A stretch of DNA of 64,000 nt from HGM11368 sp051883455. Its GTDB lineage: Bacteria > Bacillota > Clostridia > Christensenellales > UBA3700. Both the position numbers and the translations under genes were made by a program. The stretch lies in assembly GCA_051883455.1 (NCBI GenBank), contig JBJETT010000008.1, positions 189,240 through 253,239 on the forward strand. Reading direction: 5' to 3'. Within the stretch, counting starts at the first letter, position 1. Each line of letters opens with the position of its first letter. Below, in pieces: positions 50,187 through 58,834 of the stretch. Below the pieces are notes generated by a model. It saw only the letters and a list, made by a program, of their open reading frames with translations. It was not told where the DNA came from and did not search any database.

Positions 50187-52133
50187 TTATTGCTTACCAA
50201 TCATAGACAGCAACTCGGCTTCGTCAATTATTTTGATACCCAATTTGGTTGCTTTGTCGAGCTTGGAGCCGGCATCTTCGCCTGCTACTACCAGATTGAC
50301 GGCTTTGGACACGCTGTCTGCGGTCTTGCCACCGTGCTCTTCTATCAACTGCTTGGCCTGCGAACGCTTGAGCGTAGGGAGCGAGCCAGTCAATACTACG
50401 ACGTATCCCGTCATTGCCCCGCTCCTTACTTCCTCTTCTTTGATTTTGACGCCCAAAGAGTACAACTCTTCAATGGCTTTGACGTGGTCGGGAGAGACAA
50501 AATAATCTATTACGCTCTTAGCCATTATCTCGCCGAAGTCCTCGATAGCAGTCAAATCTTCCATGCTAGCCTTTTGGATATTGTCCATGCTGCCGAATTT
50601 TTCCGCCAACTGTTTAGAAGCCTTTTTGCCTATATTAGCTATGCCTAGTGCAAAAATCAACCTCGATAGCGTGGTGTTTTTACTGTCGTTGATGGCAGTG
50701 AGAATATTGTTGATTTTGGTCTCCTTAAAGCCCTCTATCCCCTCGAAGTCCTCAGCTTCTAATCTATATATGTCAACAAAATTGCTCAGCACGCCCTCTT
50801 CCATCAGCGTCTCTATCGTCTTTTCGCTAAGTCCCTCGATATTCATAGCCTCTTTGCTAACGAAGTGAGTCAAAGCCGACACGACGGCAGGTACGCAGTT
50901 TTTGTAGTTGGTGCATTTGACGAAAGCACCCTGCCACTCGACGGGGCTTCCGCAAGCGGGACATACTGTAGGCTTGTCTATCTCTTTAGAGTTAGGATAA
51001 TGCTCCGCAACGCCCATAATCTCGGGTATGACGTCGTTGGATCTACGCACGAATACGCGACTGCCGATTTTGATGTCCTTACGCAATATCTCGCTATAGT
51101 TGTTGAGGGTTGCTCTCGACACGGTTACGCCCGCAAGCTCCACCGGCTCCAATATTGCAAGCGGATTGAGCTTGCCCGTCCTCGACACTTGCCAAACCAC
51201 GTCCTTGACGATAGTGGTTGCCTCTTGCGCCGGATACTTAAACGCCATAGCCCACCTTGGGAATTTTTCGGTAAAGCCAAGCCTTTCTCTCGTTGCCACG
51301 TCGTCTACCTTGATTACCGCTCCGTCAATGAGGAAGTCAAGGCTATCTCTGCTCTCGCCGATAGCGTCAACGCCCGCGATAATGTCGTCGATATCGTCGT
51401 ATAGCTCAAATTTTCCGCTCACCCTAAACTTGTTGTCACGCAAAAACTTTATCATATCGCTACCGCTCTCAAACGGCTTGTCGATAAAGTTGACGTTGTA
51501 CACGTTGACTTCGAGATTTCTCTCTGCAGTCACCTTAGGGTCGAGATTTCTAATCGCTCCTGCCACGCCGTTACGCGCGTTTTTTAGTGGAGTTACGCCC
51601 TCTTTGGCGTTGTATTTTTGCAGTTCGGATAGGCGCATTATGCCTTCGCCCTGCACTTCCAACACTCCCTTATAATCTATCTTTAGAGGTACCGATTTGA
51701 TAGTCTTGACTTGCGCGGTCACGTCCTCGCCTTCTACACCGTTGCCTCGCGTTGCACCCCTAACCAACTCTCCGTTTTCGTAAGTGAGGTTGATAGTCAG
51801 TCCGTCGTACTTATATTCCAAAGAACAAGTCGGCAACTTGCCGTCAGCCGTCTTGAGCTTTTCTAACCACGCTCTGAGCTCTTCCTTACTTTGGCATTTG
51901 TCAAGGCTATAGAGCCTACCCAAGTGGCGTACGCTCTCAAATTTACTAAGAGGTTGACCTCCCACTCTGACGGTAGGAGAATCGGCTAGCACGACGCCGC
52001 TTGTCTTTTCCATAGCCACTAGTTGGTCGTAAAGCCTATCATACTCTACGTCGGCTATAGTCGGCTCGTCAAGCACGTAATATTGATAAGCATATCGGTT
52101 GAGCTTATCAACCAAAGCTCTCATCTCGTCCAT
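50187..52133 (-). CDS. ligA: NAD-dependent DNA ligase LigA
   Basis: A 648-residue ligase sealing nicks in replication and repair. N-terminal Ia domain, adenylation domain with Lys108 in EYKYDG, OB domain, zinc finger (CPACGS and CTNYKNC, about 396-420), helix-hairpin-helix repeats, and a C-terminal BRCT domain from about 575 (VVLTGSLPTLKR). AAGGAGAG precedes the ATG. It follows pcrA by 41 nt, a common pairing. Confidence 0.97.
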   Translation of the reverse strand: MDEMRALVDKLNRYAYQYYVLDEPTIADVEYDRLYDQLVAMEKTSGVVLADSPTVRVGGQPLSKFESVRHLGRLYSLDKCQSKEELRAWLEKLKTADGKLPTCSLEYKYDGLTINLTYENGELVRGATRGNGVEGEDVTAQVKTIKSVPLKIDYKGVLEVQGEGIMRLSELQKYNAKEGVTPLKNARNGVAGAIRNLDPKVTAERNLEVNVYNVNFIDKPFESGSDMIKFLRDNKFRVSGKFELYDDIDDIIAGVDAIGESRDSLDFLIDGAVIKVDDVATRERLGFTEKFPRWAMAFKYPAQEATTIVKDVVWQVSRTGKLNPLAILEPVELAGVTVSRATLNNYSEILRKDIKIGSRVFVRRSNDVIPEIMGVAEHYPNSKEIDKPTVCPACGSPVEWQGAFVKCTNYKNCVPAVVSALTHFVSKEAMNIEGLSEKTIETLMEEGVLSNFVDIYRLEAEDFEGIEGFKETKINNILTAINDSKNTTLSRLIFALGIANIGKKASKQLAEKFGSMDNIQKASMEDLTAIEDFGEIMAKSVIDYFVSPDHVKAIEELYSLGVKIKEEEVRSGAMTGYVVVLTGSLPTLKRSQAKQLIEEHGGKTADSVSKAVNLVVAGEDAGSKLDKATKLGIKIIDEAELLSMIGKQ

Positions 52134-52156
52134 ATTCTCTCCTTATTTGCATTTTT

Positions 52157-52172
52157 GTCGATACGTATCGAC
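52157..52172. repeat. ATACGTAT palindromic repeat, copy 5 (perfect)
   Basis: GTCGATACGTATCGAC, a perfect 16-bp palindrome, 2 nt after the pcrA stop and inside the pcrA-ligA operon, just upstream of the ligA ribosome binding site. Confidence 0.8.
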
Positions 52173-52174
52173 TT

Positions 52175-54358
52175 TTAGCCCTCTATTATCTCTATTGGCG
52201 CCAATCTCATATTGAAGGTTTTTACACCTAGTCCCGCAAATTCTATCCTTGCGTTTTCGCCGAGAATTTCCACTATCTTACCCTCGCCAAACCTCGAATG
52301 TTTGACTGTTTGTCCCACTTTGAACTTGGACAAATCACGTCCCTTTTCTACGCTTGGGCGCACCGTGGCAAAGGCAGGCGTAGGTCTACTGATAGTAGTG
52401 TAATCTATCTTACTCTTAGGCTCTTCGTAATACTGACCGTAAGGCTTTTTGTCCTCGCGTTCTTTTTCTAGACCGCCCTCTTTCAAAAATCTACTTGCTA
52501 AGCCGTACTCTCTATGCCCGTAGCGGAAACGACTAAACGCGTTGGTGAGATAAAGCCTTTCTTTTGCTCTAGTCACAGCAACGTACATGATGCGTCTTTC
52601 TTCTTGCAAAGCCTCGTCATCGGCAAGGGCACTTGTTACAGGAAAAAGTCCGTCCTCAAGCCCCACCACGAATACACACCTAAATTCCAAGCCCTTGACG
52701 CCGTGCACCGTAGCCAAAGTTACGCTGTCTTCGTCGTCGTTTCTATCACTATCCGTCAATAGCGAAACCGACTGCAAAAAGTCCTCGAGCATTGGATTTT
52801 CGTTGTCGCGACAATACTCTTTGACCGCCGTAACGAAGTCATCTATATTGTCAAGACGGTTGGCGTCCTCAGCCACCTGTTTGTCATACGCCGACTCAAA
52901 ATCAATTATTTCCCTAGCTAGGTCGATAAAACCGCCTAGAGGTACGTTTTTTACGTTTTCCAATCTAATTATCACGTCGCTGAACTTGGCGATATTGTTG
53001 GTTGTCGCCGACGGAAGTCCCAAAGAATGCACCTTTTTGATAGCGTCGTACAGTCTGAGTCCGTGCTCTTGTGCCGCCTGCATAATCTTGGAGATTGCTC
53101 CGTCACCTATACCCCTCTTAGGCGTATTGATGACCCTCAATATGCTCTCGCTGTCACTAGGATTGGCAATAAACTTGAGATAAGCAAGGAAGTCCTTGAT
53201 TTCCTTTCGCTCAAAGAACTTGTTGCCACCCACAACCTTGTACGGATAGTTGTATAGAGCCATCTTTTCTTCAAAAGAACGTGAGATTGAGTTGGCACGA
53301 TATAGTACGGCAAAGTCGCTGAATTTGTAGCCGTTGTAGCGCATGAGTGAGGTGATTTGCTCTATTACGTAGTCTGCCTCCGCCTTTTCGTCGCCCAAAG
53401 AACGATAAATTACCCCCGTGCCCTTGTCGCCTGCCGTCCAAAGATTTTTGCCTACTCTGCCGTTGTTGTTGGCGATTATTTTGTTGGCAATCGCTAAGAT
53501 ATTGCCCGTCGAACGGTAATTTTGCTCCAGTTTATACAGTCTACAGCCCGTATACTGCTCGTAAAATTTCTTGACGTTGTCCACCTCAGCCCAACGCCAG
53601 CCGTAAATACTTTGGTCGTCGTCACCCACGGCAAAGACGTTGCCATACTTCATAGAAAGCATGCGCACGAGCATGTACTGGATGCGGTTGGTATCTTGGA
53701 ATTCGTCAACGTGAATATATTGAAATCTCTCTTGATACTTTTGGAGTATATCGGGACGAGAGGTAAAAAGCTTGACGGTCTTGAGTAACAAGTCGTCAAA
53801 GTCGAGAGCGTTGTTGTCCACCAAAGTCTGCTCGTATATCTTGTAAATCTCGGTTATCAGCGAGCTATTGTGCTCTAGCTTTATTCTTTCGCCGTAGGCC
53901 TCGGGGTCGAGCGCATGGTTTTTGGCGTTGGATATATGCCAACGCACGGTCTTATAAAAGTCCTTCTCCGTATCTATACCCATATCGCCCACTATGCGCT
54001 TGATTATCTTGGTGCAATCTGCGTCGTCGTATATAGTAAAGTTGGGGCTAAAGCCTTCTAAGGATTCTATCTCGGCACGCAAAATGCGAGCACATAGCGC
54101 GTGAAAAGTAGCGATAGTCACTTCGCTCCTGCCCGTCACTTGATACACTCTCTCCTTCATCTCGCCCGCCGCCTTGTTGGTAAAGGTTATGGCGAGAATA
54201 TGATGAGGCGCAACCCCCTTTTCTTCGATAAGGTATGCGATACGATAGGTGAGCACGCGGGTTTTTCCGCTGCCTGCGCCTGCCAAAACTAGCACGGCAC
54301 CTTCGGTGTCGACGACGGGTTTTAGCTGTTCGGGATTGAGCAATTTGGTATAATCCAT
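52175..54358 (-). CDS. pcrA: ATP-dependent DNA helicase PcrA/UvrD
   Basis: A 727-residue superfamily 1A helicase for repair and rolling-circle replication. Walker A GAGSGKTR (about 29), LAITFTNKAAGEM, DEFQDTN (motif II), GDDDQSIYGWR (motif III), QNYRST (motif IV), TVHGVKGLEF (motif V), VAVTRAKERLYL (motif VI), and a C-terminal Tudor-like domain (VGQTVKHSRFGEGKIVEI). The ATG at 54358 has GGAGGAAG upstream; the frame extending to 54409 has none. Confidence 0.96.
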   Translation of the reverse strand: MDYTKLLNPEQLKPVVDTEGAVLVLAGAGSGKTRVLTYRIAYLIEEKGVAPHHILAITFTNKAAGEMKERVYQVTGRSEVTIATFHALCARILRAEIESLEGFSPNFTIYDDADCTKIIKRIVGDMGIDTEKDFYKTVRWHISNAKNHALDPEAYGERIKLEHNSSLITEIYKIYEQTLVDNNALDFDDLLLKTVKLFTSRPDILQKYQERFQYIHVDEFQDTNRIQYMLVRMLSMKYGNVFAVGDDDQSIYGWRWAEVDNVKKFYEQYTGCRLYKLEQNYRSTGNILAIANKIIANNNGRVGKNLWTAGDKGTGVIYRSLGDEKAEADYVIEQITSLMRYNGYKFSDFAVLYRANSISRSFEEKMALYNYPYKVVGGNKFFERKEIKDFLAYLKFIANPSDSESILRVINTPKRGIGDGAISKIMQAAQEHGLRLYDAIKKVHSLGLPSATTNNIAKFSDVIIRLENVKNVPLGGFIDLAREIIDFESAYDKQVAEDANRLDNIDDFVTAVKEYCRDNENPMLEDFLQSVSLLTDSDRNDDEDSVTLATVHGVKGLEFRCVFVVGLEDGLFPVTSALADDEALQEERRIMYVAVTRAKERLYLTNAFSRFRYGHREYGLASRFLKEGGLEKEREDKKPYGQYYEEPKSKIDYTTISRPTPAFATVRPSVEKGRDLSKFKVGQTVKHSRFGEGKIVEILGENARIEFAGLGVKTFNMRLAPIEIIEG

Positions 54359-54418
54359 ACTTCCTCCAAAGTTTTGGTATATTATACCATATTGCCAATT
54401 GATTATCAATCACTTATA

Positions 54419-54739
54419 CTATTTTGTTACCTTTTCTTTGACGTATCTATCCTTGAGTTGTTTGTACCATTTAGAGGTCTGCAAGACCATACGTTGTTTG
54501 TTGACCTCGTCGTCAACCTTGACGATAAAGAGGTCGTCGATAATTCTTCCGATAGGGTTGGTGGTGATTTCTTGCCCTTCCATCATCTTTTCTACCGTCT
54601 TGTAAGCAATGTCTTCGCGTGACTTGTAGAAAGAACGCGCAATAATTTCTTTTCGCTGTTCTTTTTCGTGCTTGGCTTGCAATCGAATTTTGGCTTGTTT
54701 TGCCAAAAAATGCAAAGAAGAATCATGAGAGTCTTGCAT
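54419..54739 (-). CDS. small basic helical protein, unknown
   Basis: A 106-residue, highly charged cytosolic protein with no motif I recognise. The first half is Lys/Glu/Arg-rich and helical (AKQAKIRLQAKHEKEQRKEII); the second includes KMMEGQEITTNPIGRIIDDLFIV. It has a strong ribosome binding site (AGGAGG) and its own promoter upstream. It lies 60 nt before pcrA and may be co-transcribed with it. A nucleic-acid-associated role is only a guess. Confidence 0.6.
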   Translation of the reverse strand: MQDSHDSSLHFLAKQAKIRLQAKHEKEQRKEIIARSFYKSREDIAYKTVEKMMEGQEITTNPIGRIIDDLFIVKVDDEVNKQRMVLQTSKWYKQLKDRYVKEKVTK

Positions 54740-54800
54740 ATATCCTCCTAAAAAAACGTATTATATTCAATTTTGTACCTGAAATACTTTTGACAACTAT

Positions 54801-54829
54801 ATAATACTATTTTTGTCGCATTGTTGCAA
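54801..54829 (-). promoter_or_regulatory. promoter for the small protein and pcrA
   Basis: On the minus strand: -35 TTGCAA (54829-54824), 17-nt spacer, -10 TATTAT (54806-54801). Confidence 0.55.
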
Positions 54830-54888
54830 GCAAAATTTGAAAATTTTTCAAATTTCTAAAAAATAGTCCAAAACCTCTATTTTTCGAT

Positions 54889-54916
54889 AAAAAACGCATA
54901 TTCAAAGGCGTTTTTT
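54889..54916. terminator. orphan bidirectional hairpin terminator
   Basis: AAAAAACGC (54889-54897) pairs with GCGTTTTTT (54908-54916). No gene ends close by on either strand; the rest of 54917-55150 is AT-rich with no ORF I can support. Confidence 0.5.
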
Positions 54917-55150
54917 GCGTGATTTTTGCAGATTTTTGTCGTAATTTGTATAATTGTAAATAATAAATTTGAATTTTGTTCAATTTTTATATAAGCAAAC
55001 AACTACCTATAACACTCTAATCGTTGCATTATATATGATATAACCTTAATAAAATCTCAAATAAAACACTGCTTTCACAACGATATTTGGCACTATCTAA
55101 TATACGACGTAACGACGCCACCTAATGCCAACGATACTACGCTGCTATTT

Positions 55151-55182
55151 AAAAAAATCGACCCGCAACTATCGTTGCGGGT
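55151..55182 (-). terminator. rpsU terminator
   Basis: ACCCGCAAC TATC GTTGCGGGT; the minus strand continues TCGATTTTTTT. It lies 7 nt past the rpsU stop. Confidence 0.9.
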
Positions 55183-55188
55183 ATGACT

Positions 55189-55365
55189 TTAGGCTTTGTT
55201 TCTCTTGCGGGCTGCTTCTGCCTTTTTCTTACGCTTTACGCTTGGTTTTTCATAGGCTTCACGCTTACGCAATTCTCCAATAATGCCGTCTCTAGCGCAT
55301 TTACGCTTAAATCTTCTGATAGCACTATCCAAAGACTCGTTTTCTCCAACTTTTACCGTAGACAT
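55189..55365 (-). CDS. rpsU: 30S ribosomal protein S21
   Basis: A 58-residue S21, too short for a usual ORF cutoff. It starts MSTVKVGENESLDSAIRRFK and ends in a basic tail (KRKKKAEAARKRNKA). S21 helps mRNA base-pair with 16S rRNA during initiation. AAGGGGG lies upstream of the ATG at 55365. It closes the hrcA-to-HIT gene run, as in Bacillus; yqeY, which normally follows, is absent. Confidence 0.96.
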   Translation of the reverse strand: MSTVKVGENESLDSAIRRFKRKCARDGIIGELRKREAYEKPSVKRKKKAEAARKRNKA

Positions 55366-55448
55366 GATTTCGCCCCCTTTCCGCTAGCCGGAAATATTCT
55401 TCTATATCTTACCCTAATATCTTTGACTTGTCAAACGATTTTTACTCG

Positions 55449-55787
55449 TTATCCCATTTTTTCGTCAAGTTGTCTGCCACCTAGCAAATGCAAGTGCAAG
55501 TGAGACACGCTTTGACAACCGTGTTTGCCCTTGTTGGTGATTATTCTAAATCCCTCGTCAAGTCCGTTATCCTTGGCAATCTCTGCAAGCTTCTTGACCA
55601 TTTTGCCTACGACTACCGCTCTTTCGTCATTTAGTTCCGATACCGAAGCAAAGTGCTCCTTAGGTATGGCAAGCAGGTGAATCGGTGCTTGAGGATTGAC
55701 GTCTTTGATGACGATAAACTCTTCGTCCTCGTATACTTTGCTACTTGGGATTTCCCCTTTGATTATTTTGCAAAAAATGCAGTCCAT
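55449..55787 (-). CDS. HIT family nucleotide-binding protein
   Basis: A 112-residue Hint-type HIT protein. N-terminal CIFCKIIKGEIPSSKVYED and C-terminal HLHLHLLGG carrying the histidine triad. Such proteins hydrolyse purine nucleoside phosphoramidates or AMP conjugates; the cellular substrate is unclear. The start at 55787 has GAAGGAG upstream; a longer frame to 55916 overlaps mtaB and is not used. Confidence 0.93.
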   Translation of the reverse strand: MDCIFCKIIKGEIPSSKVYEDEEFIVIKDVNPQAPIHLLAIPKEHFASVSELNDERAVVVGKMVKKLAEIAKDNGLDEGFRIITNKGKHGCQSVSHLHLHLLGGRQLDEKMG

Positions 55788-55825
55788 ATTATTCTCCTTC
55801 GTCGGCAAGTTTGCCGTACTCGTTA

Positions 55826-57067
55826 TTATATCGTTTTGCACACCAAAACGCCGTCTACAATTCTTTCTCCTACCGCTTGTACGAGTTGGTCGGTATCCGC
55901 GCCAGCAACCTTGCATCTAATATACTCTCGACTGTAGCCCTCGGCATACTTACCGTCGCTCTCTTCCGTCAAAATCTCCACTTCTTTGCCTATAAACTTG
56001 TTTAGGTATTCCTCTTTACACTTACGAGCGATAGCGCCAAGGCTCTCCTTGCGTTGTTTTACGCTTTCGCCGTCCACCCTTTTCATCTTGCTAGCAACCG
56101 TGCCTTTGCGAGAAGAATAAGGAAAGACGTGCACTTGCCCAAAGCCCACCTGCGATACGAATTTTTCAGTTTCTTTGGCTTGCTCCGCCGTCTCGGTAGG
56201 AAAGCCTACTATTACGTCGGTGGTGATATTGGCGTTGGGGTAATATTTACGCACTAGCTCAACCTTGTCGAAATATTGACTCGTGGTGTATTTTCGATTC
56301 ATTTTCTTGAGTACGCCATCGCTTCCGCTTTGAAGACTTAGGTGGAATTGAGGACAAAAGCTCCTTAGTTTTTGCGTAGCCGTCAACAGTTGGTCCGTAA
56401 TTGCCGACCACTCCAACGAGCCGAGTCTTATGCGACACTCGACGTCCGCCAAAGCCTCGACCAGCTCGGTGAGCGAAGTTCCCGTATCCAAGCCAAAAGA
56501 CGACATATCTATGCCCGTCAACACTATTTCGTGGCAAGAGTCTTGCAGTCTACGGCACTCCTCTACCACCGAGGATAGACTGCGCGAGCGACTCCTGCCC
56601 CTAAGATATGGGATAAGACAGTAAGAACAAAAGTTGTTGCATCCGTCTTGTATCTTAACGTAAGCCCTCGTCCTCTCGACGATAGCCTCGAAGTCGTCCT
56701 CGTATTGCGTAGGCAAGGCACTAACCACCACCCCCGTATCTTGCAATTTATCCACTAGACTTGCCTTGTCGGCAACTCCCGACACGTAGGTAACGCCCTT
56801 TTTGGTCTCAAACTGCTCGGCGTTGTTTTGTGAGGCGCAACCGCACACAACTATCTTGGCATCGGGATTGCACGCCAAGCACCTAGACACATATTGTCTA
56901 GACTTACGCTCCGCCTCATTGGTGACGGCACACGTATTGAGAATATACACCTCCGCCCATTGCAAGTCCTCGACCACCTCGTGTCCCCTATTTCTAAGTT
57001 CTCCCGTCAAGCAGTCGCACTCGTATTGGTTGACCTTGCAACCGAGGTTGCATACGGCGATTTTCAT
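55826..57067 (-). CDS. mtaB: tRNA t6A37 methylthiotransferase MtaB
   Basis: A 413-residue radical SAM methylthiotransferase that converts t6A37 to ms2t6A37. N-terminal UPF0004 domain with three cluster Cys (NLGCKVNQYE, LNTCAVT, CGCASQ), radical SAM CNNFCSYC (about 138-145), and a C-terminal TRAM domain. The ATG overlaps the rsmE stop (ATGA) with GGGAG upstream; the longer frame to 57130 is inside rsmE. Confidence 0.95.
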   Translation of the reverse strand: MKIAVCNLGCKVNQYECDCLTGELRNRGHEVVEDLQWAEVYILNTCAVTNEAERKSRQYVSRCLACNPDAKIVVCGCASQNNAEQFETKKGVTYVSGVADKASLVDKLQDTGVVVSALPTQYEDDFEAIVERTRAYVKIQDGCNNFCSYCLIPYLRGRSRSRSLSSVVEECRRLQDSCHEIVLTGIDMSSFGLDTGTSLTELVEALADVECRIRLGSLEWSAITDQLLTATQKLRSFCPQFHLSLQSGSDGVLKKMNRKYTTSQYFDKVELVRKYYPNANITTDVIVGFPTETAEQAKETEKFVSQVGFGQVHVFPYSSRKGTVASKMKRVDGESVKQRKESLGAIARKCKEEYLNKFIGKEVEILTEESDGKYAEGYSREYIRCKVAGADTDQLVQAVGERIVDGVLVCKTI

Positions 57068-57792
57068 ATATTCATCTCTCCCGACTCGTACTCTATCAAT
57101 GCGCAAGTGGCTATTGCAGCCGTTTCGCATCTCAAAATGCGTTTGCCGAGGCTGACGATATTGGCACCGACTTCTCTTGCCTTATCAACTTCACTCTCGT
57201 CAAATCCGCCCTCGCTACCTATGATTATCGCGATAGATTTCGCCTCTTTTAGTCCCTCGATATCGCCTATTCTGCCCACGGTGGCGTTTTCGTAAGGCAT
57301 GACGACCATATCGCACTCTTTTGCTTTGTTCAACATATCGTCGTAGTCCAAAATATCGTCTACGACCACCCTCTTGCTACGTCCGCACTGTTTGCAGGCT
57401 TGCAAAGCAATCTTATCCAATCGATCCTTATTAAACTTGCTCTCTGCCACGTATTGCGAGCGAAAAGATATAAATTCACTCACGCCGAGTTCTACGCCCT
57501 TTTGAATTATGATATCGAGTTTGTCGCCCTTTGGCAAGGCTTGACAAAGCACTATCTTCTTGCTAGGTTCGGCTTGATTGACTACGGCTAAATCTATCGT
57601 TGCTATTGCGTAGTCCTTGTTGATAGTTGTGATAGTACACTCGTATTCCGTAGGCTCGTCTAGGCATACTATCGCCTTGTAGCCCACCTTGTAGCGCAAA
57701 ACCTTGGTGAGGTGAACAAACTCCTCGCCGCGTATAATTATCTCGTCATTTCGCCTATCGCAAGGCTCAGCAAAAAATCTTCTTATCTCCAT
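57064..57792 (-). CDS. rsmE: 16S rRNA (uracil(1498)-N3)-methyltransferase RsmE
   Basis: A 242-residue SPOUT methyltransferase. N-terminal MEIRRFFAEP and PUA-like part; SPOUT knot motifs LPKGDKLDIIIQKGVELGV and IGSEGGFDESEV, LGKRILRCETAAI near the C-terminus. It acts on assembled 30S. The start at 57792 overlaps the end of prmA by 10 nt; the frame to 57819 is not supported by a ribosome binding site. Confidence 0.95.
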   Translation of the reverse strand: MEIRRFFAEPCDRRNDEIIIRGEEFVHLTKVLRYKVGYKAIVCLDEPTEYECTITTINKDYAIATIDLAVVNQAEPSKKIVLCQALPKGDKLDIIIQKGVELGVSEFISFRSQYVAESKFNKDRLDKIALQACKQCGRSKRVVVDDILDYDDMLNKAKECDMVVMPYENATVGRIGDIEGLKEAKSIAIIIGSEGGFDESEVDKAREVGANIVSLGKRILRCETAAIATCALIEYESGEMNI

Positions 57793-58712
57793 TGCACCGT
57801 CATACGCAAGGCAACCCACTCGCCTTGCTCTATCCTCTCCACTATTTGATAGCCCTTGCTCTCAAAGGCACTCTCTACGTCGGACTTTCTCTCTTTGATT
57901 ATACCCGATATAATCACGTCTTTTCCACTCTTGACGTATTTGCCAAGCTCGCCAGACAAACCTATCAGCACGTCTGCCGTGATATTGGCTATCACTACGT
58001 CGTACTTAGACGAGGTCTTGTCCAATAGGTTGGCACTATCTATATTCATCTTGTCGGCAACGCCGTTGAGAATAGCGTTTTCTTTGGCTACCCTTACGGC
58101 TTCGGGGTCTATATCGTAGGCATCTACCTTGTCTGCTCCCAATTTGACGGCAACTATACCTAGTATTCCACTACCCGTACCCACGTCAACCACGCTCTTT
58201 CCCTCAAGTCCTATGCTCTGCATGAGGCGTATGCACATCGAGGTCGTTTCGTGTTGTCCCGAGCCAAAAGCAGTGCCCGCGTCTATCAGCACGGTCTTGT
58301 CGTCCACCTCGCCCTCTATCCAACTTGGGCGCACCGTTATCTCGCCGAGGGTGATTGGCTTTTGCGTTTCTTTCCACTTCTCCACCCAATCGTTGTCGTC
58401 TGTCTCGGCTATGCTATAACTTAGCTCTCCCAAATCAAAAGGGGAATTTGCTTTCAAAAAGTCGAGTCTATCTCCCACTTGGACTAGTATATCGTCCAAC
58501 TCGTCGGGCGTAAAGTAACCTTTGACGTACACGTCGTCGCCTTGGTTTAACACCTCGTCCGACACGTAGTCGTACAAGACTTCGCCTTCCAAATCCTTGA
58601 AGTCGTTGAGGTCGTATATTCCCACGCCCTTAGAGCCTAGCTCTTGCATTATGTCCGCCACCAATTCGCTGGCTTCGCTCGTCGTCTTGATTGCAATTTC
58701 TTTGAATATCAT
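57783..58712 (-). CDS. prmA: ribosomal protein L11 methyltransferase
   Basis: A 309-residue SAM methyltransferase that trimethylates L11. The N-terminal substrate-recognition domain is followed by motif I VDVGTGSGILGIVAVKLG (about 174) and the NPP-like motif ANITADVL. Upstream there is no Shine-Dalgarno, and a TATAAT ends 9 nt before the ATG, so the transcript has a leader of at most a few bases. It has a separate promoter from dnaJ, whose terminator lies downstream of dnaJ. Confidence 0.94.
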   Translation of the reverse strand: MIFKEIAIKTTSEASELVADIMQELGSKGVGIYDLNDFKDLEGEVLYDYVSDEVLNQGDDVYVKGYFTPDELDDILVQVGDRLDFLKANSPFDLGELSYSIAETDDNDWVEKWKETQKPITLGEITVRPSWIEGEVDDKTVLIDAGTAFGSGQHETTSMCIRLMQSIGLEGKSVVDVGTGSGILGIVAVKLGADKVDAYDIDPEAVRVAKENAILNGVADKMNIDSANLLDKTSSKYDVVIANITADVLIGLSGELGKYVKSGKDVIISGIIKERKSDVESAFESKGYQIVERIEQGEWVALRMTVQWR

Positions 58713-58721
58713 AGTGACTTA

Positions 58722-58750
58722 ATTATAATATAAGGCAATCTCAAAATCAA
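58722..58750 (-). promoter_or_regulatory. prmA promoter, very short leader
   Basis: On the minus strand: -35 TTGATT (58750-58745), 17-nt spacer, -10 TATAAT (58727-58722), then nine bases to the ATG. Confidence 0.65.
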
Positions 58751-58799
58751 GTGATAACTATCCAATCTCAACCTTTTATCTCTTAGCAAAACGCATAAA

Positions 58800-58828
58800 A
58801 AAAACTCGCCTTGCTACCAAAGCGAGTT
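58800..58828 (-). terminator. dnaJ (heat-shock operon) terminator
   Basis: AACTCGC/GCGAGTT stem (58803-58809, 58822-58828); the minus strand continues with eight T. It separates hrcA-dnaJ from prmA. Confidence 0.85.
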
Positions 58829-58834
58829 GTTTTT

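Noticed and set aside
52157..52172. Palindromic repeats as ordinary intrinsic terminators
   Set aside because: The copies after dgt, xre, and the membrane and pcrA genes lack a T-run in the gene direction, two are followed by a separate true terminator, and one lies inside the pcrA-ligA operon.
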